Source of the DNA: Acinetobacter portensis
GTDB taxonomy: Bacteria > Pseudomonadota > Gammaproteobacteria > Pseudomonadales > Moraxellaceae
Assembly: GCF_023158935.1 (NCBI RefSeq)
Contig: NZ_CP096120.1
Location: 124,001-188,000, forward strand
Direction: 5' to 3'
DNA: 64,000 nucleotides
Part shown: in pieces, positions 9,322 through 19,397 of the stretch
Position numbering within the stretch: the stretch's first letter is position 1
How the letters are laid out: each line of letters begins with the position of its first letter
Notes under the pieces: generated by a model
Seen by the model: the letters and a program-made list of their open reading frames with translations, nothing else
What the model was told of the DNA's origin: nothing
The model's database searches: none
Position numbers and translations under genes: made by a program

Positions 9322-9900
9322 ATGCTTTCAGCTTTTCTGATTTCTTTAGTGGTTGTAGCCCTTTCTGAAATGGGTGATAAAACACAACTTCTTGCATTAC
9401 TCCTTGCCGCACGTTTTCGTAAACCTATTCCTATTTTAATTGCTATTTTTCTTGCAACTGTAGTGAACCATGGTGTTTCTGCGGTGCTTGGTCAATGGAT
9501 TACAACCGTATTAAGTCCAACCATACTTTTATGGATTGTATCGCTTGGTTTTATTGGCATGGCAATTTGGATGTTGATTCCAGATGAATTAGATGATGAA
9601 TCTGAAAGCATCAATAAATGGCAAAAATATGGCGTGTTTGGTGCGACCTTTGTTCTTTTCTTTTTAGCTGAAATTGGTGATAAAACACAAATAGCCACAG
9701 TTGCTTTGGCAGCACGTTTCGACAGCATTGGTTGGGTCACTTTAGGTACAACGATTGGTATTATGCTGGTGAATGCACCTGCTGTTTTCATTGGTAATAA
9801 GCTTGCCGAAAAACTACCAATTTCTTTGATTCATAAAATTGGTGCTTTGGTCTTTTTAGTTATTGGTATTGCCGCTTTAGTACAACATTATTTCTTTTAA
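9322..9900 (+). CDS. mneA: Manganese exporter, UPF0016/GDT1 family (MneA-like)
   Basis: 192-residue inner-membrane protein with six predicted helices in two homologous halves. Each half bears the family signature E-x-G-D-K-T: EMGDKTQLL near residue 16 and EIGDKTQIA near residue 118. The family includes Vibrio MneA, yeast Gdt1 and human TMEM165; bacterial members export Mn2+. The yybP-ykoY riboswitch directly upstream supports Mn2+ as substrate. A central acidic stretch (DELDDESES) joins the halves. The gene is monocistronic between a promoter at 9072 and a terminator at 9916. Confidence 0.93.
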   Translation: MLSAFLISLVVVALSEMGDKTQLLALLLAARFRKPIPILIAIFLATVVNHGVSAVLGQWITTVLSPTILLWIVSLGFIGMAIWMLIPDELDDESESINKWQKYGVFGATFVLFFLAEIGDKTQIATVALAARFDSIGWVTLGTTIGIMLVNAPAVFIGNKLAEKLPISLIHKIGALVFLVIGIAALVQHYFF

Positions 9901-9915
9901 GATTTACTAGTAAAC

Positions 9916-9948
9916 AAATAAAACCAAGTTAATAGCTTGGTTTTATTT
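9916..9948. terminator. Bidirectional-type terminator
   Basis: AAATAAAACCAAG (9916-9928), a 7-nt loop, and CTTGGTTTTATTT (9936-9948) form a perfect 13-bp stem after mneA. Confidence 0.8.
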
Positions 9949-10080
9949 GTGATATCGTTCTCAAACTGCTGATATTATTAATAATATTTAAATTATATTC
10001 ATTGTAAGTTTCACCAATTAAATATATGTTATCCGTACATAGAAATACGCTTTTAAAATTAGAAATTTTGGGGATTCGGC

Positions 10081-10881
10081 ATGGCATTTGACCGTACTAC
10101 ATCGCAAGTATTATTTGATAATGGGTCACATAAATGTATTAGCTTTACCAGTTTGGTTAAAGGTGAGGGGGTACAGGCCAACCAATTCTTGATTATTGAT
10201 AATGAACGAGCAGCTGTACTCGATCCAGGTGGTGACTTAACTTATGTCCCACTCACAATGGAATTGAATAAATATACGCGCCTTGCAAACTTAGATTTAG
10301 TTATGGCATCGCATCAAGATCCAGATATTATTACATCTATGCCGCGTTGGTTGGTATATACAGATGCTAAAGTTGTGGCATCTAAATTATGGGCTCGCTT
10401 CTTACCACATTTAAACTCAGCATTTATGAGTGATCGAATGAAAGGTAGCTGGTTAGATCGCTTAATTGAATTGCCAGACCAAGGTCAAAAAATTGCATTG
10501 GGTAATACATCAATTATTGCAGTACCTGCACACTTTTTACATTCTGTTGGTAACTTCCAATTTTATGATCCAATCTCGAAAATTTTATTTTCTGGAGATA
10601 TGGGTGCATCAATGGTTGAAGATGCAGGTATTCCACTAGAAAATTTTGAAGATCATATTCCAAATATGAAAGGCTTCCATCAGCGTTATATGTGTAACAA
10701 CAAGGTGATTCGTCTTTGGGTACAAATGGTACGCACAATGGATGTTGAAAGTATTGTTCCACAGCACGGCACGCCATTTATTGGTAAAGAGCAAGTGAAT
10801 CAATTCCTTGATTGGATTGAAACACTTCAATGCGGAACAGATTTAATGGATGAACGTGTATTTACATGTCCTGAACATTAA
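10081..10881 (+). CDS. MBL-fold oxygen-binding di-iron (ODP) domain protein
   Basis: 266-residue protein with the metallo-beta-lactamase fold of the flavodiiron/ODP type. The first metal motif is HQDPD at residues 78-82 (HxDxD, where flavodiiron proteins have HxExD). Further ligands are His in VPAHFLHSVGNFQFYD, Asp in LFSGDMGASM and His in VPQHGTPF. No flavodoxin domain is attached, so it would need a separate electron donor. In related proteins this domain reduces O2 or NO or senses oxygen; the role here is unknown. It stands alone, 180 nt after the mneA terminator. Confidence 0.75.
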   Translation: MAFDRTTSQVLFDNGSHKCISFTSLVKGEGVQANQFLIIDNERAAVLDPGGDLTYVPLTMELNKYTRLANLDLVMASHQDPDIITSMPRWLVYTDAKVVASKLWARFLPHLNSAFMSDRMKGSWLDRLIELPDQGQKIALGNTSIIAVPAHFLHSVGNFQFYDPISKILFSGDMGASMVEDAGIPLENFEDHIPNMKGFHQRYMCNNKVIRLWVQMVRTMDVESIVPQHGTPFIGKEQVNQFLDWIETLQCGTDLMDERVFTCPEH

Positions 10882-10903
10882 AAAATAAATATTGAGAGAT
10901 AAA

Positions 10904-10969
10904 ACAACATTTTTAAAATATGCCATCTAAAACTTATATTTAGATGGTTGAAAATTCAGAAAATGTTGT
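10904..10969. repeat. Nested inverted repeat in the 406-bp gap before guaB
   Basis: An outer dyad (ACAACATTTT at 10904-10913, AAAATGTTGT at 10960-10969) encloses an inner dyad (CCATCTAAA at 10923-10931, TTTAGATGG at 10939-10947). No T run follows on either strand, so it is not a standard terminator. The rest of the gap (10970-11250) is AT-rich with no open frame of note. Confidence 0.6.
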
Positions 10970-11252
10970 CTCACTGAGTTATACAGAATTCGTATTTCAA
11001 AAATGGCGCTTATTGCGTCTTTTTTGATTTTATTTTGATGATAAAACTCTTATTAAATAAGCTAAATCTTAAAGTTGTATAAACCAACAATAAGGCAGGA
11101 GATAAAACTTTTCTTTCTTATTGTTTTAAATGAGATGGCTATACATCAAATTTTATTTAAATAAGTAATTGAGTTTTATTGAAATAAAGTTGAAATAAAA
11201 CCTGAAAATAAATAATTGATAATAATCAATGAAATTTACATCCAAATTTGTT

Positions 11253-11258
11253 TATAAT
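11253..11258 (+). promoter_or_regulatory. Probable guaB -10 box
   Basis: TATAAT stands 29 nt before the guaB ATG. The hexamer 17 nt upstream (TGAAAT, 11230-11235) is a poor -35 match. I saw no purine-regulator box that I could name. Confidence 0.45.
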
Positions 11259-11260
11259 AG

Positions 11261-12754
<1,494 letters not shown>

Positions 12755-12774
12755 CTTTTCGTAGTTTTTACTCG

Positions 12775-12808
12775 AAAAAGCCGTCAGAGTTATGACGGCT
12801 TTTTTGTT
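12775..12808 (+). terminator. Rho-independent terminator after guaB
   Basis: AAAAAGCCGTCA (12775-12786) and TGACGGCTTTTT (12793-12804) form a 12-bp stem with a T run. Confidence 0.88.
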
Positions 12809-12871
12809 TTTGGTGTAAAGTAATTGGCAGAAAGGTGATGATAAATATCACTATTAAGAAGTGAGAAAAAC

Positions 12872-14203
12872 ATGAGTTATTTTGGTACCGACGGAATTCG
12901 AGGCAAGTTTGGTGAGTTACCTATTACACCTGAATTTGCTTTGAAGTTAGGGTTTGCCGCGGGTAAAGTATTAAAAAATTATAGTAAAAAAAGTAAGCCA
13001 ATTGTTGTACTGGGGAAAGACACACGTTTATCTGGTTATATTTTAGAAGCTGCATTACAAGCAGGGCTAAATGCAGCGGGTGTTTATGTACATTTACTTG
13101 GACCATTGCCAACGCCTGCTATTGCACACTTAACACGTGCTTTACATGCAAGTTTAGGCATCGTGATTTCAGCGTCACACAATCCATATTTTGATAATGG
13201 TATTAAGTTTTTCTCAGGTGAAGGCAAAAAGCTTCCTGATGAAATTCAAGAGGCGATTAATAAAGAATTGGAAAACGATATTTTTATTGAAGACACTGCA
13301 AATTTAGGTAAAAGCGTACGTGTTAAAGATGCCAATGGTCGTTATATCGAATTTTGTAAATCAACTTTCCCATACCATTTAGATTTAAACGATTTAACGA
13401 TTGTTGTCGATTGTGCAAACGGTGCGGCGTATAACGTTGGACCTGCTGTATATCGTGAGCTTGGTGCAAAAGTTATTGCTATTCATAATGAACCAAATGG
13501 CTTGAACATCAATGAAGGTTGTGGTTCGACGCATCCTGAGAGTCTACAAAAAGCTGTGGTTGCACATAAGGCTGACTTAGGTATTGCTTTTGATGGTGAT
13601 GCAGACCGTGTAATTTTGGTCGACAAAAATGGTAAGCAGGTTACAGGTGACCATATTCTTTATATTTTAGCGACCCAAGCTAAAAATAAGCCTACAGGCA
13701 TTGTGGGTACTGTCATGAGTAATATGGCATTAGAAATTGCACTGAATAAAGCTAATGTAGAGTTACATCGCGCGAAAGTTGGCGACCGTTATGTGCTTCA
13801 AGGTTTAGAAGATAACAAGTGGGCAATTGGTGGCGAACCATCCGGTCATATTTTAACTTTAGACAAGAGCACAACAGGTGATGCAATTATTGCATCGCTA
13901 CAAGTATTGACGGTAATGGTTGAGCAGCAAAAAGCACTTCATGAATTAGTTGAAGGCTTTACGCTATTACCAAACGTACTTGTCAATGTTCGCCTTGCAC
14001 AAATGTTCGACCCGTACTCTGTTCCTGCTTTAGTGAGCGAATTCGATAAAGTAGAAGAAACATTGAAAGGTCGTGGACGTATTTTAATTCGTAAGTCAGG
14101 CACTGAACCTGTTATTCGTGTGATGGTTGAAGGTGAAGACTTAGAAGAAGTAACCGCATTGGCTAATCATTTAGCAGATGCTGTTCGTGAAAATGCAGCT
14201 TAG
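12872..14203 (+). CDS. glmM: Phosphoglucosamine mutase
   Basis: 443-residue enzyme converting glucosamine-6-P to glucosamine-1-P for UDP-GlcNAc, the precursor of peptidoglycan and lipopolysaccharide. The active-site phosphoserine loop ISASHNP places the catalytic Ser at residue 102. The metal loop DGDADR, the sugar-binding GGEPSGH and the phosphate-binding [15 protein letters not shown] follow in order. The N-terminus [11 protein letters not shown] is typical. pdxH begins 10 nt after it and recJ follows, suggesting one transcript. Confidence 0.98.
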   Translation: MSYFGTDGIRGKFGELPITPEFALKLGFAAGKVLKNYSKKSKPIVVLGKDTRLSGYILEAALQAGLNAAGVYVHLLGPLPTPAIAHLTRALHASLGIVISASHNPYFDNGIKFFSGEGKKLPDEIQEAINKELENDIFIEDTANLGKSVRVKDANGRYIEFCKSTFPYHLDLNDLTIVVDCANGAAYNVGPAVYRELGAKVIAIHNEPNGLNINEGCGSTHPESLQKAVVAHKADLGIAFDGDADRVILVDKNGKQVTGDHILYILATQAKNKPTGIVGTVMSNMALEIALNKANVELHRAKVGDRYVLQGLEDNKWAIGGEPSGHILTLDKSTTGDAIIASLQVLTVMVEQQKALHELVEGFTLLPNVLVNVRLAQMFDPYSVPALVSEFDKVEETLKGRGRILIRKSGTEPVIRVMVEGEDLEEVTALANHLADAVRENAA

Positions 14204-14213
14204 GTAATTCATT

Positions 14214-14870
14214 ATGAATGATGTTATTAAAGATTTGAGTGAGCTTCGTTTAAGTTACCAAAAAGGTGAACTACATGAAGGTCAAATTGAGCAACATCCA
14301 CATGAGCAATTTTTAAATTGGTTTAACCATGCTTTAGAAGCACAGTTACATGAACCGTATGCAATGTCTTTGGCAACGGCAAATGCACAAGGTCGTCCGC
14401 ATGTTCGTACAGTTTTGTTACGCGGTGCAACAGAAGCAGGTTATGACTTTTATACCAATTACGACAGTCAAAAAGGCATCGATTTAGCAATAAATCCTTA
14501 TGCTGAATTGTTGTTTTATTGGCAAGAGCAAGAACGTCAAATTCGTGTATCTGGTCGTGTGGTTAAAATTTCTGAAGAAGAATCGACAGATTATTACCAC
14601 AAGCGCCCACGCGACAGCCAAATTGCAGCGCACATTAGCACACCGCAAAGTGGTGTCATTGCGAACCGTGAAGAGTTACAACAACGTTTCCAAACTTTGC
14701 ATGATGAAGTTGAGGGCAAAACGGAATTGGCTAAACCTGAATTTTGGGGTGGCTACCGTTTAGAGCCAGATTATTATGAATTCTGGCAAGGTCGTCCAAA
14801 TCGTTTACATGACCGTATTACTTATGAAAGAATCGATGGTGTATGGAATATTCAACGATTGATGCCTTAA
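14214..14870 (+). CDS. pdxH: Pyridoxamine/pyridoxine 5'-phosphate oxidase
   Basis: 218-residue FMN enzyme of vitamin B6 metabolism that makes pyridoxal 5'-phosphate. Recognised by PHVRTVLLRGATEAGYDFYTN (FMN/substrate binding), FYWQEQERQIRVSGRVVKIS and the C-terminal EFWQGRPNRLHDRITYER block. The length is that of E. coli PdxH. It lies 10 nt after glmM, and its stop codon directly abuts the recJ start, so the genes are very likely translated from one message. Confidence 0.96.
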   Translation: MNDVIKDLSELRLSYQKGELHEGQIEQHPHEQFLNWFNHALEAQLHEPYAMSLATANAQGRPHVRTVLLRGATEAGYDFYTNYDSQKGIDLAINPYAELLFYWQEQERQIRVSGRVVKISEEESTDYYHKRPRDSQIAAHISTPQSGVIANREELQQRFQTLHDEVEGKTELAKPEFWGGYRLEPDYYEFWQGRPNRLHDRITYERIDGVWNIQRLMP

Positions 14871-16574
14871 ATGTCTAAAACTCTAATTAAACAAAGACCA
14901 TTCATTACACGCCCTGAAAATTTTCAGGGCGTGCCTACTTTTGTCGCTGAAATTTTGGCGCGTCGTGGTGTCGAATCTGAACAAGAACTTGAGTTAAAAC
15001 TCAAGCATCTACTTGCACCAACTATGAAAGGTTTAAATCAAGCCATTCAAATTATTGATGAAGCGATTGATCAACAGCAAAAAATTGTAATTGTTGGGGA
15101 TTATGATGCAGATGGTGCAACAAGTACTGCGCTAATGGTTCTAGCTTTGAAAGAGATGGGGGCAGATGTTCATTATTTAGTGCCAGATCGTTTTAAATAT
15201 GGTTATGGTTTAACGCCTGCAATTGCAGATTTAGCATTTACAAGCTATACACCAGATTTACTCATCACTGTTGATAATGGTATTTCAAGCCATGCAGGGG
15301 TGGAACAATCACAAGCGCATGGCATGAAAGTGGTGATTACAGATCATCATTTAACAACCAAAGAAACGCCTAAAGCGGAAGCTGTGGTGAACCCGAACCA
15401 ATTAGGCTGTGAGTTTCCAAGTAAAGCTTTGGCAGGTGTTGGGGTTGCATTTTATTTGCTTGCTAACTTGTCTAGCCATCGTGCAAAAAATGGTAAATCT
15501 ACAGCAAAAATTACCCAATATTTAGATTTGGTGGCATTAGGTACTTATGCCGATGTTGCAAGCTTAGACTACAACAATCGTATTTTAGTTGATGCAGGCT
15601 TAAAGCGAATTCAGCAGAATTTATGTAGGTCAGGCATTAGTGCATTACTAGATATTGCAGGACGAGATCCTACTTCATTAAAAGCGCAAGATTTAGGTTT
15701 TGTCATTGGTCCACGCATTAATGCGGCGGGGCGTATGGAAACCATGGACATTGGGATTGAATGCCTTCTTGCCGATGATGCCTCAAAAGCTTATGCACTT
15801 GCACAACAACTCAATGATTTGAATGTTGAGCGCCGTCAAGTTGAAGGTAAAATTAAACAAGAAGCTTTGGTTGAACTTGAAAAGCTAGAATTCGATCAGC
15901 AAAATTTACCTGCGGCTTTGGTAATGTTTGAAGAGCATTGGCACCAAGGGGTTATTGGCATTGTTGCGGGACGCTTAAAAGAACAATTCCATAGACCAGC
16001 CATTGTATTTGCTGCTGATGAAGATGGGGTACACATAAAAGGTTCAGCACGTTCTATTGATGGAATTCATATTCGAGATTCGATTGAACTGGTTGCAGAA
16101 CAGCATCCGCATTTAATTAGTCATTTTGGTGGGCATGCAGCAGCGGCAGGTTTGACTGTAAAAAAAGAACATTTTTTAGAGTTTAAAACAGTTTTTGAAA
16201 AACTCATTGCGAGTATGGATGAAGATTTATTTCAAGCTGTTTTATGGACTGATGGTGCATTATCACCAGAAGCAATTCAAATAAATACAGTCGATTTACT
16301 TCAGCATTTAACACCTTGGGGGCAAAAATTCCCTCAGCCTATTTTTGAAGGGCAATTTAAACTTGTAGATTTTAGATGGTTGAAAGAGACGCATTTAAAA
16401 CTGCGCTTAGCTTTAGATAATGGTCAAGTGGTTGAAGCCATTGCTTTTAGTGCGAAGGATAAATATGACTTTAATCCAATGCTTGATCATGTGCATTTGG
16501 TTTATGAATTAGAAAAAAATATCTTTAATGGAAATGTGAGTTTGCAACTTCGTGTTGTGCATTTATCTCAATAA
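14871..16574 (+). CDS. recJ: Single-strand-specific exonuclease RecJ
   Basis: 567-residue 5'-3' ssDNA exonuclease for recombination and mismatch repair. DHH-family motifs are complete: DYDADGATST (motif I, around residue 78), DNGISSH, TDHHLTT (DHH), NAAGRMETMD and SHFGGHAAAAG (DHHA1). A C-terminal OB-like part follows. The ATG at 14871 comes immediately after the pdxH stop with no spacer, so translation probably relies on coupling. The terminator at 16597 is shared with the convergent porin gene. Confidence 0.96.
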   Translation: MSKTLIKQRPFITRPENFQGVPTFVAEILARRGVESEQELELKLKHLLAPTMKGLNQAIQIIDEAIDQQQKIVIVGDYDADGATSTALMVLALKEMGADVHYLVPDRFKYGYGLTPAIADLAFTSYTPDLLITVDNGISSHAGVEQSQAHGMKVVITDHHLTTKETPKAEAVVNPNQLGCEFPSKALAGVGVAFYLLANLSSHRAKNGKSTAKITQYLDLVALGTYADVASLDYNNRILVDAGLKRIQQNLCRSGISALLDIAGRDPTSLKAQDLGFVIGPRINAAGRMETMDIGIECLLADDASKAYALAQQLNDLNVERRQVEGKIKQEALVELEKLEFDQQNLPAALVMFEEHWHQGVIGIVAGRLKEQFHRPAIVFAADEDGVHIKGSARSIDGIHIRDSIELVAEQHPHLISHFGGHAAAAGLTVKKEHFLEFKTVFEKLIASMDEDLFQAVLWTDGALSPEAIQINTVDLLQHLTPWGQKFPQPIFEGQFKLVDFRWLKETHLKLRLALDNGQVVEAIAFSAKDKYDFNPMLDHVHLVYELEKNIFNGNVSLQLRVVHLSQ

Positions 16575-16596
16575 ATTTTGATTCATTTTCGATATT

Positions 16597-16626
16597 AAAA
16601 AAGCCACTCAATTGAGTGGCTTTTTT
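16597..16626. terminator. Bidirectional terminator between recJ and the porin
   Basis: A 30-nt perfect palindrome: AAAAAAGCCACTCAA and TTGAGTGGCTTTTTT. It serves the converging transcripts from both sides. Confidence 0.9.
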
Positions 16627-16648
16627 GGGGAAGTAAATCTTTCAGGTA

Positions 16649-17425
16649 TTAGAAACGGTATTTACCCGCTAAACCAAAAGATGTGTAATCGTTGTTACCA
16701 ACATCACGGAAACCTAAACGACCTTCTAAGCTCACTTGTGGCGTAAAGAATTTACGTGCATTGATACCAAATTCTTGGTTATCAGTTAAGTCGTTGCTGT
16801 AATAATCTGCACCAACACTGAATGATTTGTCGATGTAGTAATCGGCAGCTAGATTGTATTCATCTAGGTCACCAAATGCAGCACCAGCTTCTAAGTTAAG
16901 GTCTTTGCCATTGCTTAGTGTTGTTACGTATTTAGCACGAATAGTTGGATCAACACCGTCTTTACGATCGTTGTCATAACCTTTCGCACCAACAGCAACT
17001 AAGAAACCAGGAGCAGGCATGTAACCTACTTCAGCGCTGTATAATGTTGTGTCATCTTTACCATCATGTTTTACTTTTACATCTTGGCGACCAACATTAC
17101 CACTTAGGTAAAAATCTGAGTTTGGTACGAAGTATTCAACGCCAACGCCGTAGTTATGAGTTTTTGCATCATCTACTTTTCTGTATTGATACTGAGCATT
17201 TACGTTGCTTGCACGGTCTAAATATGCAGCTTCTGCAAGCGGAGCGTTACGGGTTTGAACTGGTTTGAAGTAGAAAGTACCATCTACACCATAAGTACCA
17301 GCTGTGCTTCCATGATCAGGATCGATCATGCCAGCAGACGCGCCTACTTCAGCTTGGTATGCATTTGCAGTGCCTGTAATTGCTAAAGTAGATAATAATG
17401 CTGAGGCAATTGCTAATTTTTTCAT
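16649..17425 (-). CDS. Omp33-36-like outer-membrane porin (paralogue)
   Basis: 258-residue protein with a signal peptide (MKKLAIASALLSTLAITGTANA) and a run of alternating beta strands ending in Phe (GLAGKYRF), as expected for an outer-membrane barrel. The segments FYFKPVQTRNAPLAEAAYL, YGVGVEYFVP and FLVAVGAKGYDND recur in the Omp33-36 homologue at 39532-40434 of this window, so the two are diverged paralogues. The substrate is unknown. A purine-rich ribosome-binding site (AAAGGGG) precedes the ATG on the minus strand. Confidence 0.82.
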   Translation of the reverse strand: MKKLAIASALLSTLAITGTANAYQAEVGASAGMIDPDHGSTAGTYGVDGTFYFKPVQTRNAPLAEAAYLDRASNVNAQYQYRKVDDAKTHNYGVGVEYFVPNSDFYLSGNVGRQDVKVKHDGKDDTTLYSAEVGYMPAPGFLVAVGAKGYDNDRKDGVDPTIRAKYVTTLSNGKDLNLEAGAAFGDLDEYNLAADYYIDKSFSVGADYYSNDLTDNQEFGINARKFFTPQVSLEGRLGFRDVGNNDYTSFGLAGKYRF

Positions 17426-17792
17426 GGATTGTACCCCTTTCTCGTTTGCTTGAATTTATACATTTTTTGTTACAAGTTCTAGTCTAGAGAAAAATGTAGA
17501 ATGATCAATGAAGACTAAGTTACCGCAATGTAAACCACGTAATATTATGTAATCTAAAAAATATCAACTATTTGAAATATAAATAAAAAATATAAAATAT
17601 GGTTTTAATTTAAAGGAGGATAATTTTAAAAAATAAACATAAATTGATTAATATTTGATCTAATTGTAAAAAATAAGGCAATTTAGAAGAAGTAAAAAAT
17701 AGAAAATTCATAACTTGTGAAGTAAGCATATTGGTTAAGAATAGTTGTTCTTTTTATTGATGATTGAAGTTTAAAACTGAGCATTTTGTATG

Positions 17793-17801
17793 TGATATAA
17801 T
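17793..17801 (+). promoter_or_regulatory. Extended -10 promoter before prfB, in the 418-bp gap
   Basis: TGATATAAT (TG-n-TATAAT) is 43 nt before the prfB start. The gap 17426-17843 also holds the porin promoter region. It is very AT-rich and shows no credible open frame or hairpin terminator. Confidence 0.5.
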
Positions 17802-17843
17802 TCTAGGCCATTTTTAGCTTTACATTGATTGCGAGTAATTTAC

Positions 17844-18939
17844 GTGGAAATTAATCCTTATCTAAACCAACTAAAAGACTTAAGCGAACGTGGTCAAACA
17901 CTACGGGGGTATCTTTGACTACGATCTGAAAAAAGAGCGTTTAGAAGAAGTTCTACGTGAATTAGAAGACCCTGCAATTTGGAACGATCAAAGTCGTGCG
18001 CAAGCAATGGCGAAAGAAAAAGGCGAGCTTGAAAACGTTATTAATGTTTTAGAAGGTCTTTCAAATCAATTGGAAGATGCGCAAGCAATGCTTGATTTGG
18101 CTGTAGAAGCTGAAGAAGAAGAAATGCTAGCCGATGTTCAAGCTGAATTAGATACAGCTGAAGAAGAATTAGCGAAGTTAGAATTCCGTCGTATGTTCAG
18201 TAATCCAATGGATCCGAACCCATGTTATGTGGAAATTCAAGCAGGTTCAGGCGGTACAGAAGCGCAAGATTGGGCTTCGATGTTACTTCGTATGTATTTA
18301 CGTTGGATTGAACGTCATGGCTTTAAAGCTGAGTTAATGGAAGAGTCTGACGGTGATGTTGCAGGGATTAAATCTGCAACGATTCGTGTAGAAGGCGAGT
18401 ATGCATACGGTTGGTTACGTACGGAATCTGGTGTTCACCGCCTTGTTCGTAAGTCACCATTTGACTCTGGTAACCGTCGCCATACATCTTTCTCTGCTGT
18501 TTTCGTTTCTCCTGAAATTGATGACAATATTGAAATTGAAATTAACCCTGCAGATGTACGTACAGATACTTATCGTGCTTCGGGTGCAGGTGGTCAGCAT
18601 ATTAACAAAACAGATTCTGCGGTACGTTTAACGCATGCGCCAACAGGTATTGTGGTGGCTTGTCAGAACCAACGTTCTCAACATGCCAACCGTGACCATG
18701 CTTGGAAACAGTTACGTGCAAAATTGTATGAATTGGAAATGAAAAAACGTAGCGATGCTGCTCAAGCTTTAGAAGATACAAAGTCTGATATTGGTTGGGG
18801 AAGTCAAATTCGCTCATACGTTTTAGATGATTCACGCATTAAAGACTTACGTACAAGTGTTGAAAGTTCAAACACAGGTGCTGTGCTTGATGGTGATTTA
18901 GATAAATTTATTGAGGCTAGCTTAAAGCAAGGTCTATAA
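17844..18939 (+). CDS. prfB: Peptide chain release factor 2, with programmed +1 frameshift
   Basis: RF2 ends translation at TGA and TAA. The gene starts with GTG at 17844 ([17 protein letters not shown]) and runs 24 codons to an in-frame TGA at 17916-17918. The site reads CGG GGG TAT CTT TGA C, the classical RF2 autoregulatory frameshift: an SD-like G run, the CTT slip codon and a weak TGA-C stop. Skipping T17916 enters the main frame ([12 protein letters not shown]). The product is about 364 residues, close to E. coli RF2. [13 protein letters not shown] (stop-codon recognition) and [10 protein letters not shown] (GGQ) are intact. Annotators that ignore the shift will report a truncated gene starting near 17890. 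Confidence 0.97.
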
Positions 18940-18956
18940 ATTTTATTAAGTAAAAC

Positions 18957-19053
18957 AAAGCTCAATTGAGTATTTTGCATTAAATCGTAAAATACCGATA
19001 TAAATATCGTAAAAATACGATATATTGTATGCGAAGATGCTGAATTGAGCTTT
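18957..19053. promoter_or_regulatory. Putative ArsR-family operator region
   Basis: Two dyads stand in tandem before the arsR-like gene: ATCGTAAAATACCGAT (18984-18999, imperfect) and ATATCGTAAAAATACGATAT (19004-19023, perfect apart from the AAAA centre). The block is flanked by a perfect 11-bp inverted repeat, AAAGCTCAATT (18957-18967) and AATTGAGCTTT (19043-19053). ArsR-type repressors usually bind such dyads at their own promoters. Confidence 0.6.
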
Positions 19054-19075
19054 ATTCATTTAAAGTGTCTGAATT

Positions 19076-19375
19076 ATGGATATAGATTTAATCTTTAAAG
19101 CGCTTGCCAATCCTACACGCCGTCAAATTTTAGAATGGTTAAAAACACCTGAAAAATTTTTGTCGAGTGAAGAGTGCGGTGGTTTTAAACGTGGCGTATG
19201 TGCAGGTCAAATTGAAAACTTGGGTAAAGTTTCACAATCGACTATGTCTAACCACTTATCTGTATTACAACAGGCAGGTTTAATCAAAGCTGAAAAATAT
19301 GGTCAATGGTCGTATTTTTCACGTAATGAAGAATTGATTCAGCAATATATCGAACAATTGAAACATTCACTTTAA
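19076..19375 (+). CDS. ArsR-family helix-turn-helix regulator
   Basis: 99-residue winged-helix protein. IFKALANPTRRQILEWL is the typical ArsR start, and GKVSQSTMSNHLSVLQQAGL is the recognition helix. Two cysteines (Cys in EECGGF and in RGVCAG) lie before the recognition helix. They are not in the ELCVCD arrangement of metal sensors, so the signal could be a thiol-reactive or other compound rather than a metal. The next gene, an Old Yellow Enzyme, starts 22 nt after its stop and is its likely target. Tandem dyads upstream suggest autoregulation. Confidence 0.85.
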   Translation: MDIDLIFKALANPTRRQILEWLKTPEKFLSSEECGGFKRGVCAGQIENLGKVSQSTMSNHLSVLQQAGLIKAEKYGQWSYFSRNEELIQQYIEQLKHSL

Positions 19376-19397
19376 ATACGTGAATAATGAGGCGAAT

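Noticed and set aside
9180..9368. 62-codon frame covering the riboswitch
   Set aside because: It overlaps the structured leader and runs into mneA in another frame. No protein features.
17890..18939. prfB as a shortened gene with a normal start at 17890
   Set aside because: The upstream 24 codons, in-frame TGA and CTT slip site fit the known RF2 frameshift. The ATG-less start has no support.
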